Source of the DNA: Ferriphaselus amnicola
Lineage (GTDB): Bacteria > Pseudomonadota > Gammaproteobacteria > Burkholderiales > Gallionellaceae
DNA: 64,000 nucleotides
Reading direction: 5' to 3'
NCBI RefSeq assembly: GCF_000974685.2
Contig: NZ_AP018738.1
Coordinates: forward strand, 1,302,001-1,366,000
Of the stretch, positions 53,501 through 61,102 are shown piece after piece. The notes beneath the pieces are model-generated. The model had not been told where the DNA came from, did not search any database, and saw only the letters and a program-made list of their open reading frames with translations. Position 1 is the first letter of the stretch. The number at the start of each line of letters is the position of its first letter. Position numbers and translations under genes: made by a program.

Positions 53501-53682
53501 ACCACCTGCGGCGCCTGCCCCGGATACTCGGTATAAACGATCACCTGCACGTCGGACAGGTCGGGCAGTGCATCCAGCGGCGTTTTCACCACGGCATAGA
53601 TGCCCGCCAGCGTGACAAACAGGGTAGCGAGCAGCACCAAGAACAGGTTGCGCGCCGACCATTCGATAATTTTCCCCAGCAT
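50572..53682 (-). CDS. cusA: RND heavy-metal efflux pump, CusA/CzcA type
   Basis: This 1036-residue inner-membrane pump exports Cu(I)/Ag(I) with CusB and CusC. It has the 12-helix RND layout, with [23 protein letters not shown] in helix 4 and methionine-rich periplasmic stretches ([42 protein letters not shown], two separate parts) typical of monovalent-metal pumps. Full length for the family. Confidence 0.94.
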   Translation of the reverse strand: [1036 protein letters not shown]

Positions 53683-53683
53683 G

Positions 53684-55243
53684 TCAGTGCCCCTCGTGCG
53701 TTGCAGCCTTCACGGCCTGCAATCGGGTAATCACCCATTCGCCCTTGCCACGCTCGACGAATTCGAACATAACCTCGCTGCCCGGCGCGATTCCCTGCGC
53801 CAGCGATTCGTTGGCCAGTTCGAAATCCATGGTCATGCCCGGCCAGCCCAGCGAGGAGATGGGACCATGGGTGATGCTCACCGTACCGTCCGGATTGATC
53901 GCATCGAGCACGCCCTGCGCCTGATGTCCGGTCGACGGCTTGGGCTGCGTGCTCTCCTTACGCGGCTCCACTACCGGAACCAGAGTACTTGCGGTCGATG
54001 TACCGCCATGTGCTGCGTGGCCGCCCATGCCGCCCAACGCCGCCCTGAGGTTGCTCTCTGCATCTATCAGGAAGTTCGCGGCAGTAACTACCTGCTCGTC
54101 TTCTGCGACGCCTTCCAGCACCTCGACGTAGTTCTCGCCGCGGCTGCCCAGCCTAACTGCGCGCGGCTCAAAGCGTCCCGGTGCAGCCTGAACCAGCACC
54201 ACCTGGCGCAGGCCGCTGTCGATCACGGCTGAGGTAGGCACGCTCAACACCTCCTTACCTTCATCCAATGGCAACTCGACCTTGGCGAACATCGCAGGCC
54301 TGAGCAGGCCCTGCGGATTGGGAAGTTCGATGCGTACCCGCACCGCGCGTGTCACGCTTTCCAGCGTCGGGTAGATGAAATCCACCCTACCGTCGAAGCG
54401 CTTGCCGGGATAGGCATCCACGCTGACCTGCGCGTGTCCGCCCGCCCTGATCCGGCCGATGTCCTGCTCGGTAATGTCGGCCATCACCCACACTGAGGAA
54501 AGGTCGGCGATGCGGTACAGTTCTTCGCCGGGCATGAAGCGCATGCCCTGCAGCGCCTTCTTTTCCAGCACCACGCCGGAAACGGGGGCGTGGAAAGTCG
54601 CACGGTTGCCGTTCACACGGCCGTCCACGATATCCCAGTTCCTCAGCCGCGCGGCGCTGGATTCGGCAAGCCGCCGCATGCTGTCTCGCGCATCCTCGTC
54701 GGCATCCTTGAGCGAGGCGATGCCTTGCGCGGCAATCTCGCGTTCGCGACGCGCCGAGACCAGTTCGGGGCTGTACACCTCGAACAGCGGCTGGCCTTTT
54801 GCGACAGGCTGCCCCGTAGTGTTGACGTACAGGCGTTCCACCCAGCCCTCGAATTTTGGCGCGACCGCATAGGTGCGCCGCTCGTCGATCTCGATACGCC
54901 CGACCGCACGCAGCGTCCTGTCGATCACGCGCATCGCCGCGGCCTCGCTCTTCACGCCGAGCTTCTGCACCTTGTCGGTACCGATGACGATCTGGTTCGC
55001 TCCTCCCGATTCCGCTTCGCCCTCGTACACCGGCACGTAGTCCATGCCCATCGCGTCCCTCTTGGGCACCGGCGAAGTGTCGGGCAGGCCCATCGGGTTG
55101 CGGTAGTACAACACCTTGCGCTCGGCCTTGGCTGCTTGCGGCGCCGGCGACGATACCGAAGCATGCGTACCCAGCCAGTAGCCGCCTGTCGCCACGCCCA
55201 GCAACGCGAACACAGCCACGACGATTCCGATGATTTTCTTCAT
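53684..55243 (-). CDS. cusB: RND periplasmic adaptor CusB with fused CusF domain
   Basis: This 519-residue adaptor has an N-terminal anchor, a heavy-metal-binding segment (VLYYRNPMGLPDTSPVPKRDAMGMDYVPVY, split by the conserved Met residues), a hairpin and beta-barrel domains. Residues about 440-510 form a CusF-like domain with ISSLGWPGMTMDF. So copper capture and delivery are joined in one chain. ATGA overlap with CusC; two bases before CusA. Confidence 0.93.
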   Translation of the reverse strand: MKKIIGIVVAVFALLGVATGGYWLGTHASVSSPAPQAAKAERKVLYYRNPMGLPDTSPVPKRDAMGMDYVPVYEGEAESGGANQIVIGTDKVQKLGVKSEAAAMRVIDRTLRAVGRIEIDERRTYAVAPKFEGWVERLYVNTTGQPVAKGQPLFEVYSPELVSARREREIAAQGIASLKDADEDARDSMRRLAESSAARLRNWDIVDGRVNGNRATFHAPVSGVVLEKKALQGMRFMPGEELYRIADLSSVWVMADITEQDIGRIRAGGHAQVSVDAYPGKRFDGRVDFIYPTLESVTRAVRVRIELPNPQGLLRPAMFAKVELPLDEGKEVLSVPTSAVIDSGLRQVVLVQAAPGRFEPRAVRLGSRGENYVEVLEGVAEDEQVVTAANFLIDAESNLRAALGGMGGHAAHGGTSTASTLVPVVEPRKESTQPKPSTGHQAQGVLDAINPDGTVSITHGPISSLGWPGMTMDFELANESLAQGIAPGSEVMFEFVERGKGEWVITRLQAVKAATHEGH

Positions 55244-56520
55244 AGTTCTTCTCCCAGCAGACTTTCGATTTCGGCGAGGCGCGACTGCGCCTCCAGTTGC
55301 GCCTTGAGGCGCTGCCGTTGCGCATTCAGGATCTGGCGCTGCGCCTCGATCAGCATGGCGAACTCCACCTTGCCGGTCTCGTAGCCCGCGAGCGCGGACT
55401 GGTAATTGAGTTCGCTCTGCGGCAGCAACCGCGTCGCCGCGAGCGACTCGGTGCGCCGCGCAGTCTCCAGCGCATAGAGGCTCTCGGACAGCGCCGCCTG
55501 CATGCGGTCCTGCAGCGACTGCTTGCGCGACTCGGATGCCGCCAGCATCGCCTCGGCCTCGCGTTCCTGCGAGCGGCGCGAGCCCTGCTGCAGCGGAATG
55601 TTGAATTCGACCATCACGTCCCAGCTCTTCACCGCGTTGCCGCTCTGGTTGGGGGCAATGCCGAGCGTGAAGTCCGGATAGCGTCTGGCGTAGGCGAGAT
55701 CGCGTCCCTTCCCGGCGGACTGCACCTGCGCCTCGGCGACCTGCAGCTGCGGATTGCGCGCGCGCAGCTTCTGTTCCAGCACGGCATAATCGAGTTGCGC
55801 GGGCGGCGGCAGCGGCCGCAGTTGAGCGGGCTCCGCCAGTTCCGCCATCGCGGGACGCGACAACAGGGCATTCAGCCGGCTTTGTTCGTGGTGGCGCTCG
55901 CTCTCCAGTTCGACCAGCTCGGTGCGCAACGCGGTCTGCTCGACCTGCGCGCGCAGGACGTCCTGCTGCGCCCCCAGCCCGTTGGCGTAGCGCGTCTGCG
56001 CGACCCGCTCGAGGTTGTTCATCAGCAAAAGCGCTTGCTGCGCCAGGCGCTCGCTGCCGGACAGGTAGTAGTACATCGCGTAGGCCGTCTTGATGCGGCC
56101 GGACAACTCCGCCCAGGTCGATGCCGCCTGGCCGTCGGCCTGATCAGCCTGAGCCTCGGCCACCCCGCGCTGCAGGTCTCGCTTGCCTAACCAAGGCACG
56201 CTCTGCATCAGCAGGTAGCGCGTGTTGCCCACCTGCGAAGGCCACAGGCTGGGCGGCTTGTTGGTGCCCTGGTTGGTGACGTCCATCAGCTCGGCGCGCA
56301 GCACGGGATCCGGCAGGGCTCCCGCCGGCTGCACGCGCTGACGCGCGGCATCCGCCTCGTGGCGCATCGCCGCCAGTTCCGGGTTGTGCTCGCGCGCATA
56401 ATCCAGCAGGCCGGGAAGGCTGGCCCCAAGCTGTTCTGCGCCGAGCGCGGGCTGCGCCGCCAGCGCGAGGCACGTCAAAACGACGCGCGGCATCCGGCAA
56501 ATTGTTGTTGGTATCTTCAT
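55240..56520 (-). CDS. cusC: Outer-membrane efflux channel, CusC/TolC family
   Basis: This 426-residue protein has a signal peptide (VVLTCLALAAQPALGAE) and two OEP repeats with long helices (LPGLLDYAREHNPELAAMRHE, YRYPDFTLGIAPNQSG-like strand, ALAGYETGKVEFAMLIEAQR). It forms the outer-membrane exit of the Cus pump. GAGGATCGG precedes the ATG. Confidence 0.92.
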   Translation of the reverse strand: MKIPTTICRMPRVVLTCLALAAQPALGAEQLGASLPGLLDYAREHNPELAAMRHEADAARQRVQPAGALPDPVLRAELMDVTNQGTNKPPSLWPSQVGNTRYLLMQSVPWLGKRDLQRGVAEAQADQADGQAASTWAELSGRIKTAYAMYYYLSGSERLAQQALLLMNNLERVAQTRYANGLGAQQDVLRAQVEQTALRTELVELESERHHEQSRLNALLSRPAMAELAEPAQLRPLPPPAQLDYAVLEQKLRARNPQLQVAEAQVQSAGKGRDLAYARRYPDFTLGIAPNQSGNAVKSWDVMVEFNIPLQQGSRRSQEREAEAMLAASESRKQSLQDRMQAALSESLYALETARRTESLAATRLLPQSELNYQSALAGYETGKVEFAMLIEAQRQILNAQRQRLKAQLEAQSRLAEIESLLGEEL

Positions 56521-56634
56521 GACCCGATCCTCGATTGCATTGCTATCGGGCAGCCAAAGGGCTGCCGCAAAGAGGCGAGACGAGACCGACTTAAATCAGG
56601 TTACAAAAAGTAAAGACGGACTTGTCCTGCCGCT

Positions 56635-57018
56635 TCAAACGCGAGGACTGGGAGGGGGGGTGAGTGGGGCAGAACTAACGGATTTATACGTTACTAAATA
56701 GGGAGTAGCGCTCAGTGCATCAGCTTGCACCGCAAGAATTCCAATAATCGTCATAGCTAAATAGCTAGAGCAAGCCAAGTGGCAAATACCGCAAGAATTG
56801 CAGGACGCGCCGTCTTCTTCACCCGCTGAAGACATCTGCATATCAGAGTGATGATGCTCACCGATATCTTCATGTTCCATCGATTGCATTGCATCTGCCT
56901 CTTGGCAAGAGCCATGCGGCATCTGCATAGACACCGCTGTCGCTAGTGCATTGCCAGCAAACAGAGGCAACCATAGCAACATTAAGACAGCAACAATTTT
57001 TCTGGAAAATTGACTCAT
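56635..57018 (-). CDS. Cys/His-rich exported protein, first gene of copper operon (DUF2946-like)
   Basis: This 127-residue protein has a signal peptide (IVAVLMLLWLPLFAGNALATA), a His/Met-rich middle (MEHEDIGEHHHSDMQM), a cysteine cluster CNSCGICHLACSSY and a hydrophobic stretch. The layout recalls DUF2946 proteins that open cop/cus operons and may sense or buffer copper. No Shine-Dalgarno precedes the ATG. Confidence 0.75.
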   Translation of the reverse strand: MSQFSRKIVAVLMLLWLPLFAGNALATAVSMQMPHGSCQEADAMQSMEHEDIGEHHHSDMQMSSAGEEDGASCNSCGICHLACSSYLAMTIIGILAVQADALSATPYLVTYKSVSSAPLTPPPSPRV

Positions 57019-57024
57019 ATTTTC

Positions 57025-57073
57025 ATACTGAGCTCATTTAATAAATTTGTCAAACAATTGCATTGAAATGCAA
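57025..57073 (-). promoter_or_regulatory. Copper-operon promoter with upstream palindrome
   Basis: On the minus strand TTGACA (57048-57053) and CAGTAT (57025-57030) are 17 bases apart. A perfect 7-2-7 palindrome TTGCATTTCAATGCAA (57058-57073) lies four bases upstream of the -35, an activator position. The predicted start site falls at the ATG at 57018. The palindrome does not match the CueR or CusR boxes I know. Confidence 0.6.
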
Positions 57074-57125
57074 AAAAAAAAACGAAACACCCTCGGGAAA
57101 AATTTATAGTCTTTTAAATTAATTT

Positions 57126-57427
57126 CTTGATTAGCAACAATCGTCAGCCTAGCTCACCTGGTGAGCCTGACAGGCAGTAGAGTGACACCTAAACCATAAC
57201 TGAAGGGGAACAAAATGACCATGAATCGAATTCAATTTCAACACGGGTTGTCACCATGCATTCGGCTTTCGTAAGTACGCGGCGCGCTACCTGGCCGCAT
57301 TTTGTTATCGCTTCAATCGGCGTTTCGATCTGAGCTCGCTTCACCAGCGACTCTTGATCGCAGCTACTACCGTAACACCTCAACCACTCCGAATAATTCG
57401 GGTGGCTGACGATTGTTGCTAATCAAG
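57126..57427. mobile_element. 302-bp MITE derived from an IS1595-family element
   Basis: Perfect 24-bp terminal inverted repeats (57126-57149 and 57404-57427; starts CTTGATTAGCAACAATC) bound the element. An exact 8-bp direct repeat ATTAATTT flanks it on both sides (57118-57125 and 57428-57435), the target duplication size of IS1595. Inside is only the 3' end of a transposase gene. It lies 53 bases upstream of the copper promoter palindrome. Confidence 0.9.
57240..57422 (+). pseudogene. C-terminal remnant of ISXO2-like IS1595 transposase
   Basis: In one frame the interior reads FGFRKYAARYLAAFCYRF, then NRRFDLSSLHQRLLIAATT, and ends TPQPLRIIRVADDCC before a TAA at 57420-57422 inside the right terminal repeat. 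The KYAxRYLAxFCYRFNRRFDL stretch is the conserved end of ISXO2-type transposases. The catalytic domain is missing. Confidence 0.8.
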
Positions 57428-57438
57428 ATTAATTTTAA

Positions 57439-57814
57439 TTCAACTCCAAGTGCGCAATCGAACCGGGGCGTCCTTTTACTTGCCCGAATCAACCGCGGTG
57501 CATTGACCGATTGATAGTGGCCGCCTGACAAATGTTGAAAGACAGGACTCCTCGTAGCTCTCAATATCGCGCAACCGATATCGGACCACGCCTTTCAGTT
57601 TGAGATACGCAGGCCCGATGCCCTCACATCGCCAACGTTCAAGGGATGCTTGGCTAATGCCCCAGCGGGTGGCCAGTTGCTTTTGGTCGAGATGAACGAT
57701 GTCCATTTGGGTCTCCTTTCGCATGAGTTGTCAGGAGTCCATGAACGCTCTTTTTCGGACACAAGCCAAGCAAAATGGACGTGGGTTCAATTCCCAAATG
57801 GGCAATTGAACCGG
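57439..57814. repeat. Imperfect 28-bp direct repeats flanking an orphan HTH gene
   Basis: 57439-57466 and 57786-57814 match at 24 of 28 positions with one inserted base (TTCAA-TCC-AA-TG-GCAAT-GAACCGG). The right copy is itself nearly palindromic (GGTTCAATT...AATTGAACC). They enclose the HTH gene at 57476-57706 and may be remnants of attachment or recombination sites. Confidence 0.6.
57476..57706 (-). CDS. AlpA/MerR-like HTH protein, orphan
   Basis: This 76-residue protein (MDIVHLDQKQLATRWGISQ, ASLERWRCEGIGPAYLKLKG, YRLRDIESYEE) is a clear relative of the prophage protein at 9377-9595; both share SLERWRCEGIGP. GAAAGGAGA precedes the ATG at 57706. No integrase is nearby, so it may be left over from an integrated element. 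A GCGTTCATG element lies 34 bases upstream. Confidence 0.78.
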   Translation of the reverse strand: MDIVHLDQKQLATRWGISQASLERWRCEGIGPAYLKLKGVVRYRLRDIESYEESCLSTFVRRPLSIGQCTAVDSGK

Positions 57815-58098
57815 CGTTCGCAAGCACTCTACCAGCGATGCTGTTTCCTGATAGAATTTTCGCCAGATAAAGGGTTTCGTAGGTTTTTGCGGCAATCTGA
57901 AGCGACTAGAACGCGTTGGGAGAATTACCGCAGACATTAGGCGTTACCCCACCACCATAAAAAGTAAAAAAGCCACTGTTTTCAGTGGCTTTTTTATCGC
58001 CCATTGACCACTGCACGCCAAAATCAATGCCAGCACAGTTTTCGCACTAGCCCGCATACTCAACTATCTCCTGCGACAACCCAACGCTCCCCTTTATT
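57707..58098. other. Gene-free stretch with repeat, terminator and tRNA-like T-arm
   Basis: I see no convincing gene here. It holds the GCGTTCATG element (to 57740), the right 28-bp repeat (57786-57814), whose GTGGGTTCAATTCCC resembles a tRNA/tmRNA T-arm without the rest of a tRNA, and the terminator at 57972-57997. About 57830-57955 has no recognisable content. Confidence 0.5.
57972..57997. terminator. Bidirectional intrinsic terminator
   Basis: AGCCACTG-tttt-CAGTGGCT with A-run before and T-run after. It insulates the ccoG gene from the mobile-element debris. Confidence 0.8.
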
Positions 58099-59421
58099 TC
58101 AGAGTGATGGACCATTGAACACCGTGTTGTATTCTGCCTCAATAGCCGAGTCCTCTTGGCTGATCACATGAAATCTAATCGGCGTAGCGGCCTTGTTTAT
58201 GTTGTTGCCGGGGGCTTTTACGAACACGGTAAATGAAGCGCCTCGCTCATGCGAAATGAATATTGGTTTTTCAGAGCCGATGATGCGTTGATCCTTTATC
58301 CCTCCGTCTGCGGTTACAGAGATATGTATATCTTTAGAGGTCTTATTCATTAACTTGAACTCATACCTATTCTGGATAGAGCCATCGCTCATACGCACAA
58401 ACAGTGGCTGGCGTTCTGGCCTGACGTTAAGTGTTACGGATGACATGTGAGCTAGGCCGTACACGACCCCTAGGCATGACGCCAGTAAGAGGGATGAATA
58501 GACCCAAATCCAAGGATTATGGAGCCGCTTCTTCACCAGCTTGCCCTCGATTTCGTCCGGCGAGGCGTAGCGGATCAAGCCGCGCGGCTTGTCGATTTTG
58601 TCCATCACGGAATTGCATGCATCGATACACAAACCGCAGGTGATGCAACCCAACTGATGGCCTTGGCGAATATCCACCCCGGTCGGACAGACTTGCACGC
58701 ACTGGTAGCAGTCGATGCAGTCGCCTTGTTGCGCGACGGCTTCATCCCCCTTGCGCAACTTGCCGCGCGGCTCGCCGCGATTGATGTCGTAGCTCGGCAT
58801 AATGGTTTGCCCGTCCGCCATCACCGACTGAAAGCGCGCATAGGGACACATCCATTGGCACATCTGTTCGCGCATCAATCCGGCATACAGATAGGTTCCG
58901 GTAATCACCAGCGCCAGCGTTACCCAGCCGACTCGCGGCAGCTGGAGATGGATCAGCTTGTTCCAGTACTCGAACGCATCGACAAACCAGATGGAAAAAC
59001 TAATGGCGGTGAGCAGCGATACGCCCAGCCAGATGGCGTGCTTGGATACTTTCTTGATGAGCTTGTCGGCATGCCACGGCGCATCATCCAACTTGCGCCG
59101 CGCGGACGGGCCGCCTTCGACTTTGCCTTCGATCCAGGTGAACAAATCCACCCATGTTGATTGAAAGCAGAAATATCCGCACCACACCCGCGATGCGATG
59201 TTGGTCACCGCGAACATCAGCATTGATCCCGCCAGCGCAAGCAACATTAACATCCATATATCGTCCGGCCTAACGGTCAGGTTGAAACAATGAAACTGGC
59301 TGTGGTCGATGTCGAACATGATGGCTTGCTTGCCGTTCCAGCGCAGGTAAGGCAACAACAGGAGCGGCAGCCACAAGCCAAGCTGCGCAAAGGTTCTGAG
59401 CGAACGAAAAAAACCGGGCAT
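58099..59421 (-). CDS. ccoG: Cytochrome c oxidase accessory protein CcoG, possibly 5'-disrupted
   Basis: This 440-residue membrane protein carries two 4Fe-4S motifs (CIDCYQCVQVCP and CITCGLCIDACN), membrane helices with WNGKQAIMFDI and RVWCGYFCFQSTWVDLFTWIE, and a C-terminal IgG-like domain. CcoG reduces copper for cbb3 oxidase assembly. Family-like sequence (ELYRELESYPVNIGEKTVHAKR) continues in frame upstream to a better start at 59514 with GGGGGAGGAG, but codon 4 there is TAA. The start given has no good Shine-Dalgarno. Confidence 0.8.
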   Translation of the reverse strand: MPGFFRSLRTFAQLGLWLPLLLLPYLRWNGKQAIMFDIDHSQFHCFNLTVRPDDIWMLMLLALAGSMLMFAVTNIASRVWCGYFCFQSTWVDLFTWIEGKVEGGPSARRKLDDAPWHADKLIKKVSKHAIWLGVSLLTAISFSIWFVDAFEYWNKLIHLQLPRVGWVTLALVITGTYLYAGLMREQMCQWMCPYARFQSVMADGQTIMPSYDINRGEPRGKLRKGDEAVAQQGDCIDCYQCVQVCPTGVDIRQGHQLGCITCGLCIDACNSVMDKIDKPRGLIRYASPDEIEGKLVKKRLHNPWIWVYSSLLLASCLGVVYGLAHMSSVTLNVRPERQPLFVRMSDGSIQNRYEFKLMNKTSKDIHISVTADGGIKDQRIIGSEKPIFISHERGASFTVFVKAPGNNINKAATPIRFHVISQEDSAIEAEYNTVFNGPSL

Positions 59422-59590
59422 GCGTTTGGCATGAACGGTTTTCTCCCCGATATTGACCGGATACGACTCCAGCTCGCGGTATAACTCTGTGACTGCGCCG
59501 ACTTACTGTTGCATGACTCCTCCCCCGGATCGTTGTACTGGCGATTGATACGCTGCCGCATGGTAGAGAGTTGGTCGATTTAGTAACAGA

Positions 59591-59624
59591 ATCAGAATCT
59601 GGAAAAAAGACCGTATCAGATTCA
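59591..59624. promoter_or_regulatory. Repeated ATCAGAnTC boxes upstream of MocR gene
   Basis: ATCAGAATC (59591) and ATCAGATTC (59615) are 24 bases apart, 36-69 bases before the regulator's ATG and near the divergent ccoG start. MocR proteins typically bind paired direct repeats next to their own gene. No clear -35/-10 pair stands out. Confidence 0.4.
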
Positions 59625-59659
59625 TAATCGCGGCCATTACAAACAAGCAAAACCGGAGC

Positions 59660-61087
59660 ATGAAACGATACGAACAACTGGCCGACGACATCGCGCACTC
59701 CATCAGGGAAGGTTTGCTGGCGCGCGGCGAGAAGCTGCCTTCGGTACGGCAAGCCAGCGCTGCCCGCAAAGTCAGCCCCTCCACCGTGTTTCAGGCCTAC
59801 TATCTGCTGGAAGCGCGCGGACTGATTTCGGCGCGGGAACGTTCCGGCTACTACGTCTCCGGCGGCACGCAACATCTGCCCCCGCTGCCCGAACCCGATA
59901 TCAACAGCACCCCCGAAGCGACACAAGTGGATGTCAGCGAACTGGTGTTCGAGGTGCTGGAATCGACGCGCGCCCGCAAAGTTGTGCCGCTGGGGTCGGC
60001 CTTTCCCAGCCCGTTGCTGTTTCCGATGGCGCGTCTGGCGAAGACGATGGCGGCCTGCGTGCAGGCGATGGATCCGTGGCGCAGCGTGGAAGACATCAGC
60101 CCCGGCGATGCCGAGCTGCGCAGGCAGATTGCGCTGCGCTACATGATTGACGGTTTGCAGGTTTCCCCCGACGAAATCGTGATTACCAACGGCGCGCTGG
60201 AAGGGTTGAACCTCTGCCTGCAAGCAGTGACGCAACCCGGCGATACCGTGCTGATCGGCTCGCCCACGTTTTACGCGGCATTACAGGCGATTGAGCGCAA
60301 TGGGTTGAAGGCGGTCGATGTGCCCTGCCACCCGCGCGACGGCATTGATCTGGCCGCGCTGCAACGCGCGCTTGAATTGCACAAACCTACCGCCTGCTGG
60401 CTAATGACCAATTTCCAGAACCCTCTCGGCAGCCTGATGCCCGACGACAAGAAAAAAGACATGGTGACCTTACTTGCGCGCCACAACGTGCCGCTGATCG
60501 AGGACGATGTTTACGGCGAACTGTATTTCGGCGACCAACGCCCCAAACCCGCGAAGGCGTTTGATACGGCGGGACTGGTGATGCACTGCTCCTCATTTTC
60601 CAAATGCCTGGCACCCGGCTACCGCGTCGGCTGGGCGGCGCCGGGGCGCTACGCAAAAACCGTCGAGCGTCTGAAACTCACCACCACGCTGGCAACTTCC
60701 GTCCCCGCGCAAATCACGCTCGCCGGTTATTTGAAAAAAGGCGGCTACGACAAACACCTGCGCGGTCTGCGCCACACCTTGCTGCTACAGCAAATCAAGT
60801 TCGTCGCAGCAATAGAGCGCCACTTCCCCGCAGGCACGCGCCTCACCAGTCCGAGCGGCGGCTATTTTTTATGGGTGAAATTGCCGGACGGGGTGAACTC
60901 GCTGGAACTGCATCGTGAAGCGTTGAAGAACGGCATCAGCATCGCGCCGGGGCCGATATTCTCTGCGCACAAAGGTTCTACAGATTATGTGCGCCTGAAT
61001 TATGGACACCTCTGGAGCGACGAGATGGAGGGGGCGATTGCCGCCTTAGGACAGATCATTCACCGTTTGTCAATGAGGTCAGCATAG
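59660..61087 (+). CDS. MocR-type regulator (GntR HTH plus aminotransferase fold)
   Basis: This 475-residue protein has a GntR winged helix at the start (YEQLADDIAHSIREGLLARGEKLPSVRQ, SPSTVFQAYYLLEARGLI) and a class I PLP-binding domain with the Schiff-base lysine in SSFSKCLAPGYRVGW and TNFQNPLGSLMP, EDDVYGELYFG. It likely senses a PLP-linked metabolite. The target is unknown; the divergent ccoG is one candidate. CCGGAGC precedes the ATG. Confidence 0.9.
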   Translation: MKRYEQLADDIAHSIREGLLARGEKLPSVRQASAARKVSPSTVFQAYYLLEARGLISARERSGYYVSGGTQHLPPLPEPDINSTPEATQVDVSELVFEVLESTRARKVVPLGSAFPSPLLFPMARLAKTMAACVQAMDPWRSVEDISPGDAELRRQIALRYMIDGLQVSPDEIVITNGALEGLNLCLQAVTQPGDTVLIGSPTFYAALQAIERNGLKAVDVPCHPRDGIDLAALQRALELHKPTACWLMTNFQNPLGSLMPDDKKKDMVTLLARHNVPLIEDDVYGELYFGDQRPKPAKAFDTAGLVMHCSSFSKCLAPGYRVGWAAPGRYAKTVERLKLTTTLATSVPAQITLAGYLKKGGYDKHLRGLRHTLLLQQIKFVAAIERHFPAGTRLTSPSGGYFLWVKLPDGVNSLELHREALKNGISIAPGPIFSAHKGSTDYVRLNYGHLWSDEMEGAIAALGQIIHRLSMRSA

Positions 61088-61102
61088 CCCATCTTAGAGT
61101 CG

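Noticed and set aside
57189-57383. A 64-codon minus-strand frame upstream of the copper operon
   Set aside because: It lies inside the MITE, antisense to the transposase remnant, with no recognisable protein.
57776-57815. tRNA or tmRNA gene suggested by GTGGGTTCAATTCCC
   Set aside because: Only a T-arm-like hairpin is present; no acceptor stem, anticodon arm or CCA fits on either strand.
57731-57937. Small minus-strand frame containing WELNPRPF
   Set aside because: That peptide is what a tRNA-like T-arm gives when translated; no ribosome site and no domain.
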